This document shows, in pieces, positions 43,338-56,585 of a DNA stretch of 64,000 bases (its first letter is position 1; each line of letters starts with the position of its first letter). The notes under the pieces were generated by a model. That model was not told the DNA's origin. It ran no database searches and was given only the letters and a program-made list of their open reading frames with translations. The translations under genes and the position numbers were made by a program. Origin of the DNA: Forficula auricularia (Eukaryota; Arthropoda; Insecta; Dermaptera; Forficulidae); assembly GCA_024734495.1 (NCBI GenBank), contig JALMQS010000069.1:2306216-2370215 (forward strand), read 5' to 3'.

Positions 43338-44904
43338 TAATATTTATCAAATAAAAAATTTTACCTCGAGACTTGTAGAGATGATGATCAGACAGCAAGC
43401 AGCTCATGATTAGAGTCACTGCATTCGACTGGACGCTGAAATTTAGAAATAATAAATTATATTAAAATAATAAAATATATGTGTACATGAGTTAAAGAGA
43501 GAAGGTGAATACAAATCAAAGAGAGACTCAAATTATAAGAAACATTTTCCAAGCCAAATATACATATGATTAGACAATATAAATACAATTTTATTTTTAA
43601 CCTAAAATAAAAACAATTCTGTTACCATCGACAGTGAAATCTTTTATTCAACTAATAAATACAATTCTTTATAAAAGCAATAGAAAAACGTTCAATTAAA
43701 TTCAAATCGATTTAAGAGAAATTCTCCCTTTATTAATTGAAAATTTGAAAAATAAAACAATTATTCCTTAATGCAATTAAATAGTGTATTCTTCCATAAA
43801 GCTTCCTATTTTTCAAATGAGATTACACAGGTTAAGAAATTATGTACTGACCATGGATTTTCATCTTTCCGGGGATTAATTTTTAAAAATTTCACTTCTG
43901 ATGATTAATTAGATTAAAAATTAAAATATAACAGATTTTAAAGAAAATTTAACCAAAAATTGAAGAGAAAATAGGTCAAGATTTCGTTGAAGCTTGGGGA
44001 GATATTGATAACGGCCTGGAAGCCTGGACTAACAGGCTAACCTACCCGGATTAGCAATTCGGATTCCTAATCCAAATGCTGGTAGTTGGGGTAGAGTATT
44101 AGATTCAGACTCGCCAGTATGACGTCAGAATCTGACGTAATTATTTAATAAGCATAGAATATATGATATATTAAAAAAAAATTATTCAAACTGAAAAAAT
44201 GTAATAAAACAGGGGCTGGCTTATTAACTTTATGTTTAATAATAATTGAAATTAAAAAACAATAATTACCATAAAATACCATAATTAAATTATCTATATA
44301 ATTATATAGAGATTATTTGATAAGACGGATTTTTTAGTCGATATTCAGGATTTTTTTTTGAAAAGCTAAATATATTTTATAGTGGATTTAGTTAATTGAT
44401 GACTCCCTTTATTGAACATAAAACTCTTAGAGAAAACGGAGAGAACGATTTCGTTCAGCATTTTCAGAAACAAATTTTATTCGAGGACTTCGACTAGATA
44501 AATTCAAAAAACCAAAAATCATAGGGCATGTTTGATTAGGAAAAAAAATTAATTTATATTGAATACTTTGAATACGGAGTCTTAAATAAGTTTGAATTTT
44601 TCCTCTGATTATTTTACCAACTGTATAATAAATGAGAGTTTATAATGGGAATTAAGGATAAGTTTTTGTGTTTGCAAAATTTTGGGAGTTTTCTTATATA
44701 TAAAAGCCCTTGTCAGACAGTACCCGTGGCGCTGTCAGGTGAACATGTGGGAGAAAAAGCAACTAATATTCAATGACAGTTGCTAGATTGTCAAATTTTT
44801 CAAATAAAACATCTCTATTCTCTATATACATTATATATTTAATATCTCTATATATTAATATATTCCTCTATATAGCTTAGAATATTAGATTTACGGCGTG
44901 TCTC
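43338..44904. other. No gene recognised
   Basis: AT-rich. Short higher-GC patches at 43990-44130 and 44708-44770 give frames under 60 residues with no recognised domain. Confidence 0.4.
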
Positions 44905-45235
44905 ATTTGAAATTTTAGTAGACAAATTTATTAATTTTAAATATATTAATATAAATTTAATTTTTTGGAAATAATTCATACCGCGAAAATTAATTTTTTT
45001 TTTTGAATTTAAGAAAAATATAAATTCTTAAAATTTTAGTAGACAAATTAATTTTAAAATATATATATATTATATATATTTAATTTATAATATAAGTTTT
45101 AATGAGATATGATTTAATGGGATAATGAGATTAATTCTTAATTTATTACTGCGCGGGTCATTTGAAATTTTAGTAGATAAATTAATTTTAAAATTATTAT
45201 ATATAATTAATTTAGAGACATTTTTTAGATAAATT
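44905..45235 (+). repeat. Three direct repeats of a ttttagtagacaaatt block
   Basis: catttgaaattttagtaga recurs with variation at about 44919, 45032 and 45167, each followed by taattttaaaatatat-type sequence. Non-coding. Confidence 0.65.
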
Positions 45236-45414
45236 TAAATATTGAAATGTATTATTAAAAAAGAAATAGGTTTCCAACCGATCGGGAATTTCGAAAGAAA
45301 TGGTTGCATGCTCTAATAAAGTATTTATAAAGCATTTAATGATATTTTTTCATCTTTCTTTGATCAATATTCATTATTCAAAAAAATATTTTTTCAAAAC
45401 ATATAATTACGGAC

Positions 45415-45551
45415 AGCTAATAATCACATCTCGAGACGCTGCCCGCCAGGGCCACCAGCCCGGAGGGCCGAGCGGTGCCGGGCGTCCCGTAGGCACGCCA
45501 GGTACTGCTCGTAAAGAAGTAATAGTGAACAGCAAAGGCCGGTCGGTTTAA
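45415..45551 (+). CDS. GC-rich coding-like island, possible exon
   Basis: Within DNA of roughly 25-30% GC, 45430-45545 jumps to roughly 60% GC. The open plus frame reads TSRDAARQGHQPGGPSGAGR, then PVGTPGTARKEVIVNSKGRS and V before a stop at 45549. The frame nominally opens with ATG at 45300, but the residues before 45430 are AT-driven and not protein-like. A possible acceptor is tacggacag just upstream; possible donors are tcg/gtttaag or aag/gttaca. I cannot name the product. It could be a host exon, a captured gene piece in a transposon, or foreign DNA. Confidence 0.35.
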
Positions 45552-46294
45552 GGTTACAAACGCTTTTTTATAGTAGAAAAATTTTCTATGGGGTTTGACC
45601 AGAATTAAAAAAAAAATGGTGTTATAATTTAAAGAGAATTATTCATAAAAGGGCTAAAAGCATCAGTAACAAAAAGACCTGGGGTAGCGGTTAATATACG
45701 TAGTATTTAGTATATAAAATTGATAAAATAATGAGAGGAAAAAGTGCAAACTTTTTTAGGACTCTACGCAGAGTTTTCAATATAAAATAACGAAATTATT
45801 ATTATTATTTTTTTTTAATGAAACATGCCCTGTGATTTTTGTTTTTTTGAATTGCATCTTTTTACTTGATCCACTGCGAGGCAGATTGGACAAGTCTACA
45901 TTGCCTTCAAATAGCCAGTGATATCTGATTAATAATAAAGAAATAAACATATTAATATTTCAAATGAATTTGGGTAAAGTTGCTGTTTATTTAGTTTTTC
46001 ATATAGTTCTTAAAAAGGCCTTGTTGATTTTTTTTAATCAGTGTGTCTATCAAATATAATGTTCATTAACGTCTATACATTTTAGTTTTTTAAAAATTTT
46101 GAGAAACTAAAAATATGTTTATCTATATTCATCCAAGTTAAGCGAAAGTAGAATGTGTCACTCACGTTATAGGTTTTATTAAGAGTATGAGATCATTATT
46201 GCTTCTCATCATATTTACTTAGTTGTTTATTATAAAATTCTTACAGAACTTAAGTGACTTACTTTTTAAATTATTTTTAAATTGAAATGTTTAT
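45552..46294. other. AT-rich sequence, no gene seen
   Basis: I recognise no coding sequence or repeat. Confidence 0.5.
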
Positions 46295-46485
46295 TTACCC
46301 ACAACTAATAAAAGACAATAATTTTATTTAATTATTATTTTATTATACGAAATGTTTCATTTTTCAAATTTTAGTACTACTGAAGACAACCGGTGGTGAC
46401 CGAAACTGTTTACTGAATTAATAAAATAAATAATAATAATAATTCAATAAAATTATTGTCTTTTATTAGTTGTGATTAAAAAAAC
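46295..46485. repeat. Foldback with hammerhead-like motif
   Basis: Arms cacaactaataaaagacaat (about 46300) and its complement ending near 46480. Between them on the plus strand: CTGAAGA (46380-46386), CAACC spacer, hairpin GGT-GGTG-ACC, GAAAC (GAAA 46402-46405). Stem II is short and the spacer longer than in other families. Confidence 0.6.
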
Positions 46486-47964
46486 CTTTCAATTTAAAAA
46501 TAATTTGTTTTTTATTTATTTATTTTTGTATTTAATATTAACATGAATCCACAAACACCCTATAACCTTTTAAGAAAAAGAATTATGCCTGGAAATGAGT
46601 GTTAACTTCAATGCCTATCGATTATTCAACTTGATGCTAAAAATATATCAGACAATTTTTATCGATTTACACAAAAATGATATTCGTAAAGAATGATGAT
46701 GAGTGATTTAATATGTTGAACTATATAATATGTACATTGTAAACAGTTAGTGACATAAATCGATTAAACAAAAAAAATGTACCAGCGATGGGTGCTACAT
46801 TTTATCCATAAAGGCTTAAAACATTTTAAAATAAAATAAAAAATTATACCTATATAGGGCCAGAAAAATTAGATTTCTGAGGGTCAATTAATATACACAG
46901 GCTGGAAATAATTTTAATCGACATTAGGCATCCAAAATAAGTGTTATATGAGTTTGCGGCGGTTTCTGGTTGGTGCTAAATTCTTGAGGGTCTAAAAACC
47001 ACAAAAATTTTGGACTTTTTTCAGATTGTTCTGAGATTTATTACCATACATATTATCTCTATAGCTAATTTTATATAAAACAAGTTGAATAAGTTTTCAA
47101 AACTTTATTAAACAAATTTTAGAAAATCCTTTAATGAAGAAAATAGAACTTTCCAGTTAAAGTTTTAATTCTTCTATTAAACAAAATAAACATTTAGTAA
47201 ATGAAAATTTCTCTTTAAGACTTTTAATCCTGGATTTGAAAAATGATTTTCCACTTGAATAAGAATTTATAAAATGAAAATATTCACCCGGATTTTGTTT
47301 GGAAATCGTTCAATATTTACAAGTTTATTCACTTTGAAATATAGATCATGAATGCGCAACTTGAGAATAGAATTTTCCAAGGGGTAGGTTGTCATCCCTT
47401 GAACTCGCCATATTGAAATAAGCCAGATCCCAAAAGGGAGAAAAAAGTTCAAAGATTAATTTTCGAATTCCTCAAACTGGAATGTGATTAATATAGTTCA
47501 ATAATGCAGAAATCCCCGTGGATTCTCTAGCCATGGAACTCTGATGCAAACGAGTAAATTTGGAATCTAATCAAAAATATATATATTTATAGATATCGAT
47601 AATTAGATTTCATGTATATATCATAAATAATTTTTTCCACCATTACGAAATGTCAAAATTAAATTTATCGAGTTAAAAATATGGGTATGCATTTTGTTTT
47701 AGTTAATTAAATATACATAGACGATGATAATATATTATAAAATGGACCTATAATAAAAATAGTATTTTCGAATCGTTAGAAATTTTAAAATCATATAATA
47801 ATTCACCAAAAAATTCTTAAATGGAAAAATAGAAATTCCCGATATCTTTATTTTAAAAATAGCCGCTCAAATAAAAACTTCATTAACGCCACCTACAGCC
47901 AAAATAAAACAAGTATAAATTTCAATTCTTAACTTGGCCACAAGAAAAATTTTAACCTTTCATT
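46486..47964. other. AT-rich sequence, no gene seen
   Basis: I recognise no coding sequence or repeat. Confidence 0.5.
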
Positions 47965-48098
47965 CATAAATTAATTCCTATGAATCAATTGTAATAGACG
48001 GATGAAGAGGGCAAAGCCCTCGAAACTATAGTCTCGTTATAAATAAATAAAATTTATAATTCCAGCAGAAGGCACACTCTTTTATTGTCTCCTTCAAA
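47965..48098 (+). mobile_element. Foldback family A, single right arm
   Basis: Starts attcataaattaattcc and ends tattgtctccttcaa. The hammerhead-like motif has CGGATGA (47999-48005) in place of CTGATGA, stem II GAGGGC/GCCCTC intact, GAAA 48022-48025, GTC 48031-48033. The left arm is missing; one core base is mutated. Confidence 0.7.
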
Positions 48099-48754
48099 AA
48101 ATAGAGTTATTATTTTTATCGGGGGCCAAAATTGGGGGGGGGGTGGGGTTCAAAAAAATACAACTATAAATATAAGTCCTAGACACTTTGATTCGATTTC
48201 TACAAAATCTCATATATGCAGCCAAAACGATCTTATGAAAATGACTCATAATTATATGATATTTAGCTAGGGGACTGAAGATGGTGAAATAAAGTTTAAC
48301 TGAAACCTCTTAAAGAGATTCTACATTTTTTATGTTGAACTGCTACCACAAGCTACTCTGAGCTACTCGGTCTTCCTTTCATGGAACAAGGAATATAAAA
48401 TACCAAACGATCCTAGAAAAAAATCTTTTCCCGCAATTAATAGAAGCTGAAACCTCGCTATAAACTGGGCTATTGCAGGGTTTTCTAACAAAATGTATAA
48501 ATCGACCTGAAATTTTTAAATTGATATAACTCCAGACGATTTGAAAATAAAATCATAAATGTACATATCATTTTAAAGGAAATTGAATGGTCTACGACTT
48601 CTTTTCTGAGGACATTTACTGTTAAACGAAAGGCTGAGGTGATAAATACAAAGGTTTGACGAAAAATATAGAAAATTTTATTTTTTTCAAACATAAACGA
48701 TATTCGCGGGCGAATATCTCAAAAACCAAAAGAAATAAAGAAAAATAAAATAGA
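48099..48754. other. No gene; G run near 48135
   Basis: I recognise no coding sequence. Confidence 0.4.
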
Positions 48755-49135
48755 AGCAATCTTGTAGTAAATATTATAAGCTTGTATTTTGCTAAGAGTA
48801 ACTTTTTCCCTACGACCCACGGTTTTTGAGATATAAGCAAAAAACCAAAAAACGGGACATTTCCAGCCCCATTCCACCTTTCAGACCGGTATCTACCCTA
48901 GTAGCACAATGTTTCAAACTATATAGTAACTATATAGTGCCTATATAGATTTCAATAATCTATAAAGACCTATATAGTTACTATATAGTTTGAAACATTG
49001 TGCTGCTCGGGTAGGACTGGGGACTTTTAGTATTTTTACCTCCTAACTAGCCCAAACACATTCCATAAGAAAAAAAATTATCTCCTCTAAAATGTTTTCT
49101 ATAACCCATACGTTGACTGGACTATATAAGATTAG
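48755..49135 (+). repeat. Dispersed repeat, copy 1, carrying a MITE
   Basis: From agcaatcttgtagtaaatat through gtaactttttccctacgacc to ttgactggact; the second copy is at 51415-51680. Copy 1 is split by the 116-bp MITE at 48896-49011. Confidence 0.75.
48896..49011. mobile_element. Foldback MITE, CCCTAGTAGC family, copy 2
   Basis: Ends CCCTAGTAGCACAATG and cattgtgctgctcggg, with TA on each side (48894-48895, 49012-49013). The paralogous copy at 51557 reads agctaggactgg with no insert, confirming the ends and a TA duplication. 116 bp, no coding. Confidence 0.85.
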
Positions 49136-50564
49136 TTAGAGACAAAAAATACGCTATTTATTTTGATATTAAAGCATGCATAACCTCCTATCTACTAAAA
49201 AAATTAAAGAATTTTAGTACCATCAAAAAAAGTATTTGTTCCTTATAATTTTTTAGCCAATTTTACATTTCGAAAATATTTTAAAATTCTATAAATATAA
49301 AATTTTCATTCATTGAAGAAAATAATTAATTTAGAGAAACTCGAAACAAGCCAAAGAAAAATTATTATGCTTCTACAAACGAGAGAGAGTGAAAAAAAAT
49401 GAAAATAAATAAATATTTGAAGAATTAGAAAAAATACATTTTTTTCTTGGATCATTTAAAAATTTATGTATGGGATTGCAGAAAAAAGGGGTCGCCAACT
49501 CCCTACGCCATAATAAAGTTTTCGTGAGAATATAATTTAAATCGCAGTAAACTACAATGGATAGTTGCTAGACTTTATCTATAGTCGTTTTAAAATTCAT
49601 ACTTCATAGATAAAGTAGTCAAAAATTATAGTGAAAATAGAATCTCAAAATTGAGTATGTTGGCTACATCTCGATTATTCAATCCTTTATATCTCAATAG
49701 TTAGTTTTATCAAATAATCTTTTATTTAATAAAATATTAAGCATTTTATTCTGAAAAAAATTATATCTTAATTTGGAAAATCGGTTTACAATTAATCGAG
49801 TTCTGATGTTTTTTTATTGTCATTATTAAGGTTAGTCATAGTTAATTGGATAAGATGAAATCGGCCATCATCGAATTTTGAATATTTGAATTTAAACTTT
49901 ATTCATTTTCTAATGCTGCCATCTTAGATCGATTTGTTCAACTCGCTCGTCAAATTAATTATGAACATTCAAACAATCGGTAATCCAGCACCATCTTTCT
50001 TTTTATTTACTTAAGAATAACTAACCACAACTAAAACCACCATAACTCGGTTAATAATTAACCAACTTGAAAAAATAAGGTGTCTTGTTTATAAATAAAT
50101 TATTAAAATTTTATGAAATATAAGATAATTTAAAAAAGTAACAATTATTGATAAATAAAGAATTAAAAATTGACAGGGCCGCCATTTTGAAAATTTAAGC
50201 CTGTATTCACTGTAATTTTTCCTTTATTAGCGACAAGTGAAGATGTTTCTACTTAAAATTACTGAAAAAGATTTTGGGATATACATATCAGATGAAAGTA
50301 ATAAGGAAAATTCGACATTTTTTATTAATTTTAATCCGCAAATTTGAAAATTAATTGCAAAGAACGCTTTTTTTTGTTATACACTGTTATTTATCGCTTT
50401 TAAGCATTATAAGGATTAAAAAAAATATCCCTTATATTCATTTTAAAAATGTACTAATTAAAATTGTTTCATTTAATTTTTATTAAACTTAAAAATTTAT
50501 TAGCTAGTCTTAAAAAGTACAAATTTAAAAATCATGTGACATAATATTAATTTCAAATAAAATT
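49136..50564. other. AT-rich sequence, no gene seen
   Basis: I recognise no coding sequence or repeat. Confidence 0.5.
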
Positions 50565-50745
50565 GAAGTAGTTTTTGGAGAGGGGCTGATAAGTGAATTG
50601 AGTGAATATTGATGAGGCATTCAGGGTTTTGAACAAGGGAATATGCCACCGAAACCTAGGTTTTTGAATAAAAAAGATAGTTTAAATAATCTCTCTTTTT
50701 TGAATTTTGAAATATGTCATCAATATCCACTTAATTTAAAATATT
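50565..50745 (+). repeat. Retroelement-like unit, decayed hammerhead-like centre
   Basis: gaagtagtttttggagagg at the start and gaattttgaaatatgtcatc at the end match the unit at 62232-62400. The centre reads ggttttgaacaagggaata then gccaccgaaacc, so GAAAC survives but CTGAAGA and stem II do not. Confidence 0.55.
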
Positions 50746-51414
50746 GCTTAAAAATTTGACCAACGATTTAGTCAGGGAAATTTATATATAATCCAGACAC
50801 CCTAATCACGAAACACTTTTGTTTTTTAACTTTTAAGAATTTAATTTAATTTAATGTGATAAATCAATTTGCCTTAATTTTTATATAAGATGAAAAATAT
50901 TAGATGAAAATCCACCATTTAATGGAAAACTTTTTTCAATCTCGTTCCGTTTATTTATAAACTTTGCATTTTCTCATTTCAATTCAATTACTCTCAAAGC
51001 TATTTATATTATAGGAGTATTATATGGATCATTTCCTGTCAGGAAAATTCTAGATATCTATAAATCTAAGAGTTTTATCAAAAAAGTGGTCCAAGTAAAC
51101 GTTCAAGTCAATAAAACTTTCTAGAGAATGAGATAGAAATCAAGTTTCTAAGATCAGCGCCTTTCATTTTATCAAGAGAAAACTGAGATTTTTTGCAAAA
51201 AATTGCAGTTTTTCAAAACTTCAACCTAATTGCGGCACGGGTTACCATTATCCAATTAAGATGCAACTTTGTTTTAATTGTAGCAAATTTAATCTAGTTG
51301 AAAAATATATAGAATGGTCTTTGTCAAAAAAGTGCTCCATCATTGTCGAAATGGGAAAAAATCGAAAAAAGTGCGAGTTTTTGGGTTAAAGTCTGAAAAT
51401 TTCGACGTTTTATT

Positions 51415-51680
51415 AAATAAAAGCAATCTTCTAGTAAATATTATAAGCTTTTATTTTGCTAAGAGTAACTTTTTCCCTACGACCTACCGTTTTTGAGATA
51501 TAAGCAAAAAAACCAAAAAACGGGACATTTCCATCCCCCTTCCACCCCTAAGCCCGGTAGCTAGGACTGGGGACTTGTAGTATTTTTACACTAGCTAGCC
51601 CAAACACATTCCATAAGAAAAAAATTCTCTCCTCTAAAATGTTTTCTATACCCCCTTTTTGAGCGTTCGTTGACTGGACT
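51415..51680 (+). repeat. Dispersed repeat, copy 2 (empty site)
   Basis: Same block as 48755-49135 without the MITE: cccggtagctaggactgggg marks the uninterrupted site near 51557. Confidence 0.75.
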
Positions 51681-53083
51681 AATACTAAAAATGAGGTTTC
51701 TGAAGGATTCAAATTACATCATTCAGATAAAGGGGGAAAATAAAAAGTAAAAGAGCTTATTTCCCATCTCTCAATCTAAGGAGACTTGATCATTTCATGC
51801 CTGCATGTATGTAAAAAGATGTATAAAAAAGTCTAAAACCCGAATATACTAATTAAAAAAAAAATTCGAGAAAATAATAGAATAACAAAAACATTTTATA
51901 AAAAAATGAAGAAAAAAATATTCGTCAAAACAATTAAATCAAAATGAGAATACCCGAGCTTATCCATTTAAAAACTATATATAGTCTCTATCAAATATAA
52001 TTATATATAAAAGTATATTTTAGGTTGGTTCTTAACAGAGATAAGTACCAATTTTAATTGCTCTATTGATTTAAGACCCTTGGAATAATTTAAAAAAATA
52101 TGTGCCTTGAATTTCAATCAGAACACGTGCCGCAAAGTACTTGAATTTTATATTGAAATGAAATAGGAATTTCACGAATCACAATTATTATTTAATTGTT
52201 ACAATTAGGGATAAAATATCTGTTGAGTTTCAATTTTTTCGAGCAATTTGGAATCACAATTAAATAATAATGGAGAGAAACATGAAATTATTTCAATGTA
52301 AAAATCTAAAGCACGTATTCAAATTGAAATAGAAGACTGGTCTTTTGCACACTTTTTACTTTATCATACAGGAGGGTATGGTCAAGTATATTTTAAATTA
52401 GTTTAAGCCTTAAAAAAAAGAGAAGTTAAAAGTCGTCTCTTTAAAACCCACTAAAACTTTTATCTAATATTCATTATATATATAGTAAGTATAAATTTAA
52501 ACATAATACGACTTCAATACTTTTGATATATAGTTTCTACATTCTTCTTACTGTTGGCGATAAAATATATTCAGTTTTCACTTTTAATATGGACAAAATT
52601 CGATAATGAGTGCTATCATACTTATCGACTTCGAATCGGGATTAATCAACCTCATAAAAATTTTAAAACATGATTAAATTAATTCAATAGGACTTTTTCA
52701 AATTAAAAATCACTATTACTTTTTGTTTAGTTCTAATTAGAAGCCATAGAAGCGTTTTTTAATTTTTACCAAATAAGAAAAATTTGCAAAAAGTGTATCG
52801 AGTCTAGAAAAAATTTCACCTTTTTTTCAATCAATAAACTTTTTATGAGAGTTTTCTATTTTCATGAGAGAACTCAGTTTATTCAAACATTTGTATATCT
52901 TAGTATGGCATCTTGAAGTCTACAGATTAAACTAAATCGATATACGTTTACTTATAAAAGGAAAATAAAAACAGTTTAGTTGAATTAATATATTATTTAA
53001 CTCTCTTTTAAAAAAAGTAAATAAGAATTAGAATAATTTTCAAAAGAAAAAGAAAAACAAGAAAAAAGTAACATACTTAATTA
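51681..53083. other. AT-rich sequence, no gene seen
   Basis: At 52362-52395 a fragment of the element B end (atacaggagggtatggtc) is present. Nothing else recognised. Confidence 0.45.
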
Positions 53084-53500
53084 ATAATCGGCTTGCGCGA
53101 CGACGCCGACGTGATTTTTTTAATTTTAAAACCCACTAATATGAATGTATGTAGGAGAGGGGTTAGTTTTTGCATTTTTAGAATTCTGGGGGCCCACGGA
53201 TTATGTATACAAAATTTGGTTGAGTTTGATTCATGGGCCTATATTTTCATTTTTTGGCCCTACACCCCCTCCCCCTCCCCATTTTGGGTGGTTAGTTTTT
53301 GAATTTTTAAACTTCTGGAGCCCCGCGGATTATGTATACAAAATTTGGTTGATTTTGTTCAAAGGGCCTAGTTTTTTTTTCATTTTAAAACCCACTAATT
53401 TGAATTTATATTAATATTCATGAAAAATAAAATTTACTACAAAATTATAAATTTAAAACCCACTACGGAATCCAGGGGGCATCTTGCTGGATATATATAA
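53084..53500 (+). repeat. Composite of Helitron-like start and element B tandem units
   Basis: Begins aatcggcttgcgcgacgac, as at 38735. Then two units of the element B internal repeat follow (ttctgggggcccacggatta; aaatttggttgagtttg), separated by a C/T run. The open frames here follow the low-complexity repeat and are not genes. Confidence 0.55.
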
Positions 53501-56058
53501 TCCAATACTTAAGGGGGTTCGGGACTGTTTATCATTTTTATAAGAAAATTCTCAAGTTTTTACCATCGAATCATTGATGCATTAAATATTTATTCCCGAA
53601 ATTTGAAGTTGATAGTCTGTCCCATTAACGAGAAATAAATTATTGAAAATTGTCCTTTTATCATGGAAGTAAAAGGACCGAGCCTTTAAAAGAGATATAA
53701 AAGTTCTATACAAATTATACCATTTTCAACAAATTTATACAGATCAATAATTCAACTTTTATGAATCGAATGGAACATTTTTCAATAGATTTGACAGTCT
53801 AGTTAATTAGTTAATCATAAATGTAAAAAATAAAAAGTTATTTGCAGCCAACAGAATAAAACAAAAGCACTAGTCTAGAATTCCAGCTCTATTTCTTGAA
53901 ATCGTTTTTGTATTAAATAAATGTTTGTATCTCAATATTCTTTTTATTAATATTATCAAAACAAAGATTTTTATTCGAAATTAACCTCATTATTAACCAT
54001 TTTTTTTTATTAAAAAATTTAGTAGGCAGAAGTTGTCACTCTGTAGAAATACAAAAGATTTTTTCGAAGATCAACCAGATAGATAAGCTGTCCAGAACCT
54101 CCTTAAATTAAAGAAAAGAAAAAAAAGCGAAAAACATTCTTTCGTCATAATATTCACTCTTTAATATTTAATTAATATAAAACGTGGTCGTTTGAAATGC
54201 ATTCTTTTTGTTCGACTCCTATATTCAATGCTCAATGGAATTTTCTCATTGCATTCCTGCACATCAGAATGGTAAAAAATAAAGAATTTATGATTATGTA
54301 TGATAATTATCAGAAGGGAAAAAATGCTAATAGAATGGAAGGATTCTTAAATAAGTTCGATATTAAGTTTATAATTTTATAATCTTAACGTTAGTTAAAG
54401 TTCGAAGCTTTCGTTCGATTGAAATAAAAATGTTTAACAGTTGGAAGTGATGATATTATTAATCTTTTAATTAATTTTAAAGTTATTAACACCTTTTCAC
54501 TATAATTTATTTAATAACATGGATAAAAATATCTGAAACATGGGGAAAATAATTTTCTGTCTAGCCGTATGTTTGTTTGTATGTCAATTTCATATCCCTC
54601 AAGAACGAAAATCGTAGAAAGTTCATTTTTTTAGTTATCCTTGTTTAAAAATGTCTGAAATTTGGAGAGAAATCGATTAAGGTAGTTCTTTCACAAATGC
54701 AAAAATTCAAGAAGTCTTCGAAACTTGGAATATAAGTCATCAAAAGCATAATAAACACACCGTTAAAATTTGAAGACGATTTACCACACCAAACATTGAA
54801 GGACTTTCACCATCTTGATGAAAAACTAATATTTGTTAGAATAATATATTTGGATTAACTTAAAAAAAAATTAAAATTATTTACCACGTAGTTTTGATAA
54901 AAAATAAAAAAAACATATTTGGGAGATTATTTTTAGTGGAGGGGATATAAGTTCAATGGCTTGGAAACGATCCATTCATAAAGAGAATATAGTAGTGTAA
55001 AAAGTACAGTCACGTTAAAAATACATAACCTAAAATTTTAACACCGTTCATATTTATAGTGTGGTTACGATGCTAAAACTTTTTGTGTGGACTGTCGCAA
55101 AAGAACCCCATTAAGGATTATTTTTTTGATACTCTTAATAACATCATCAGTTCAGAAATTTCATTTTTGCGTCAAAATGTTGACATTTCTAATGCTGACG
55201 AGAGGCAAGATTTTGGCTTTTCCTGTTGAAAAAAAAAGAAAAAAATCGTTTTATCAAACGATTGTATTTATTTGACATAAATGTGCTTAAATTCGACACA
55301 CAAGTTTGTCATAATAAAAGCCGCAATATTGTTCGAAAAGATTCGTTACTGTTATTAGTGTTGGCAGAACTTTAAATTTTTCATAGTATACTGCTACCAA
55401 AATTAAATACAAATGTTCAAGCCAAGTTTCAACTTTCTACTTCAAAACATTTGTTCAGAAAAAACATCACTAAAATTTACGGAAACCGTAGATATAGATA
55501 TATATACCCGTTTTGAAATAAGTTTTGACTTTTCAGTCAATTTTTGATATTTAAAATACACGTAGTAAAATAAAAATTCATTTGATTAATATTATTAAAA
55601 TTATACAATTTTGATATGAGCCAATAATATTTTTATTTCTTTGAATCAAAATTAACTGAAAATTTGAATTTTTAATATTCGACCAGAACAGACTATACGA
55701 GTAATTTCGGATTTGTTTAGAACCTAATTTGTTTTAATTTAGAATTCTAGAACCTAATTCGATTTATTAAAAAATTATTGTCTATTGCAATATAGATTAA
55801 ATTTTAGGTTTTTCATACTTTAGAACTTCCCGTTCAAAATACAGAAAACCATAAAAAATTGAATACCATTTGGAAGCTATCAAAGTAGATGAGCTGAGAT
55901 TTAATGTTTGTAATAATCTTCCGCATCTCTGCGCCAAGTTTCAGCTCTCTAACTCAAAACATTCATTAACGAAAAATTGCCACATCGCTAAACATTACGA
56001 AAAATTTTCCACCTCTTTTAAAGAGTTCGACAAACAATTAGCCATTGAGAGTACTGAG
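53501..56058. other. AT-rich sequence, no gene seen
   Basis: Several short frames (for example 54197-54382 and 55087-55275) have no recognised domain. No repeat shared with the rest of the window stands out. Confidence 0.45.
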
Positions 56059-56100
56059 ACCGTTTCGCTCAATACTTGTTGATATCCATCTTCAGTAGCA
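56059..56100 (-). ncRNA. Degenerate hammerhead-like motif
   Basis: On the minus strand CTGAAGA (56089-56095), a partly paired stretch (TCAA/TTGA inside), then GAAACGG (GAAA 56063-56066). Stem II is not closed next to the core, so this is a weak match. Confidence 0.3.
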
Positions 56101-56199
56101 AGTATCGTTTTAGTTTTTGTCAATAAAGATATATCATTCTTCATTTCTTTTCATAGATTATAAGCTTATACATATACTAGTATATCTAGAGATAAATAA

Positions 56200-56490
56200 A
56201 TATCTCTGTAAAGTAAAGAAAATTTTGAAAAATTTAAGAAACTTTTTAAAATTTAAAATACTAGGTAGGTTTTACAAAAATAAAGGACAAAATGCTTGTT
56301 TTAGCACGACTCTACATATATATTTCGGGGTATGAGCCCATCTTCAGGAGGAAACAGTTTCTTGTCTTTTATTTTTGTGAAATCTACTTAGTATTTTATA
56401 TTTTAAATTTTAAATAGTTTCTTAAATTTTTCAAAATTCTCTTTACTTTATTTAAAATGTTTCACCAAGAACCCACACCAATAATCTTTA
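56200..56490. repeat. Foldback with hammerhead-like motif (minus)
   Basis: Arms from gtaaagaaaattttgaaaaa through actaggtaggttttacaaaa, mirrored to about 56455, then the end motif gtttcaccaagaacccacac. On the minus strand: CTGAAGA (56341-56347), T, stem II GGG/CCC with a 7-base loop, GAAA (56323-56326), then an AT-rich stem III. Confidence 0.7.
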
Positions 56491-56585
56491 ACAAAATATC
56501 TCTGTATGAAGATAAAATTTATGAATAATTATTTTGATTAGTTATGTCCATCGATTAAATTATTTAAGTTGTTATAGGGAAATAA

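Noticed and set aside
44708..44790. Possible short exon (frame reading ALVRQYPWRCQVNMWEKK)
   Set aside because: Too short, with no convincing splice sites and no recognised homology.
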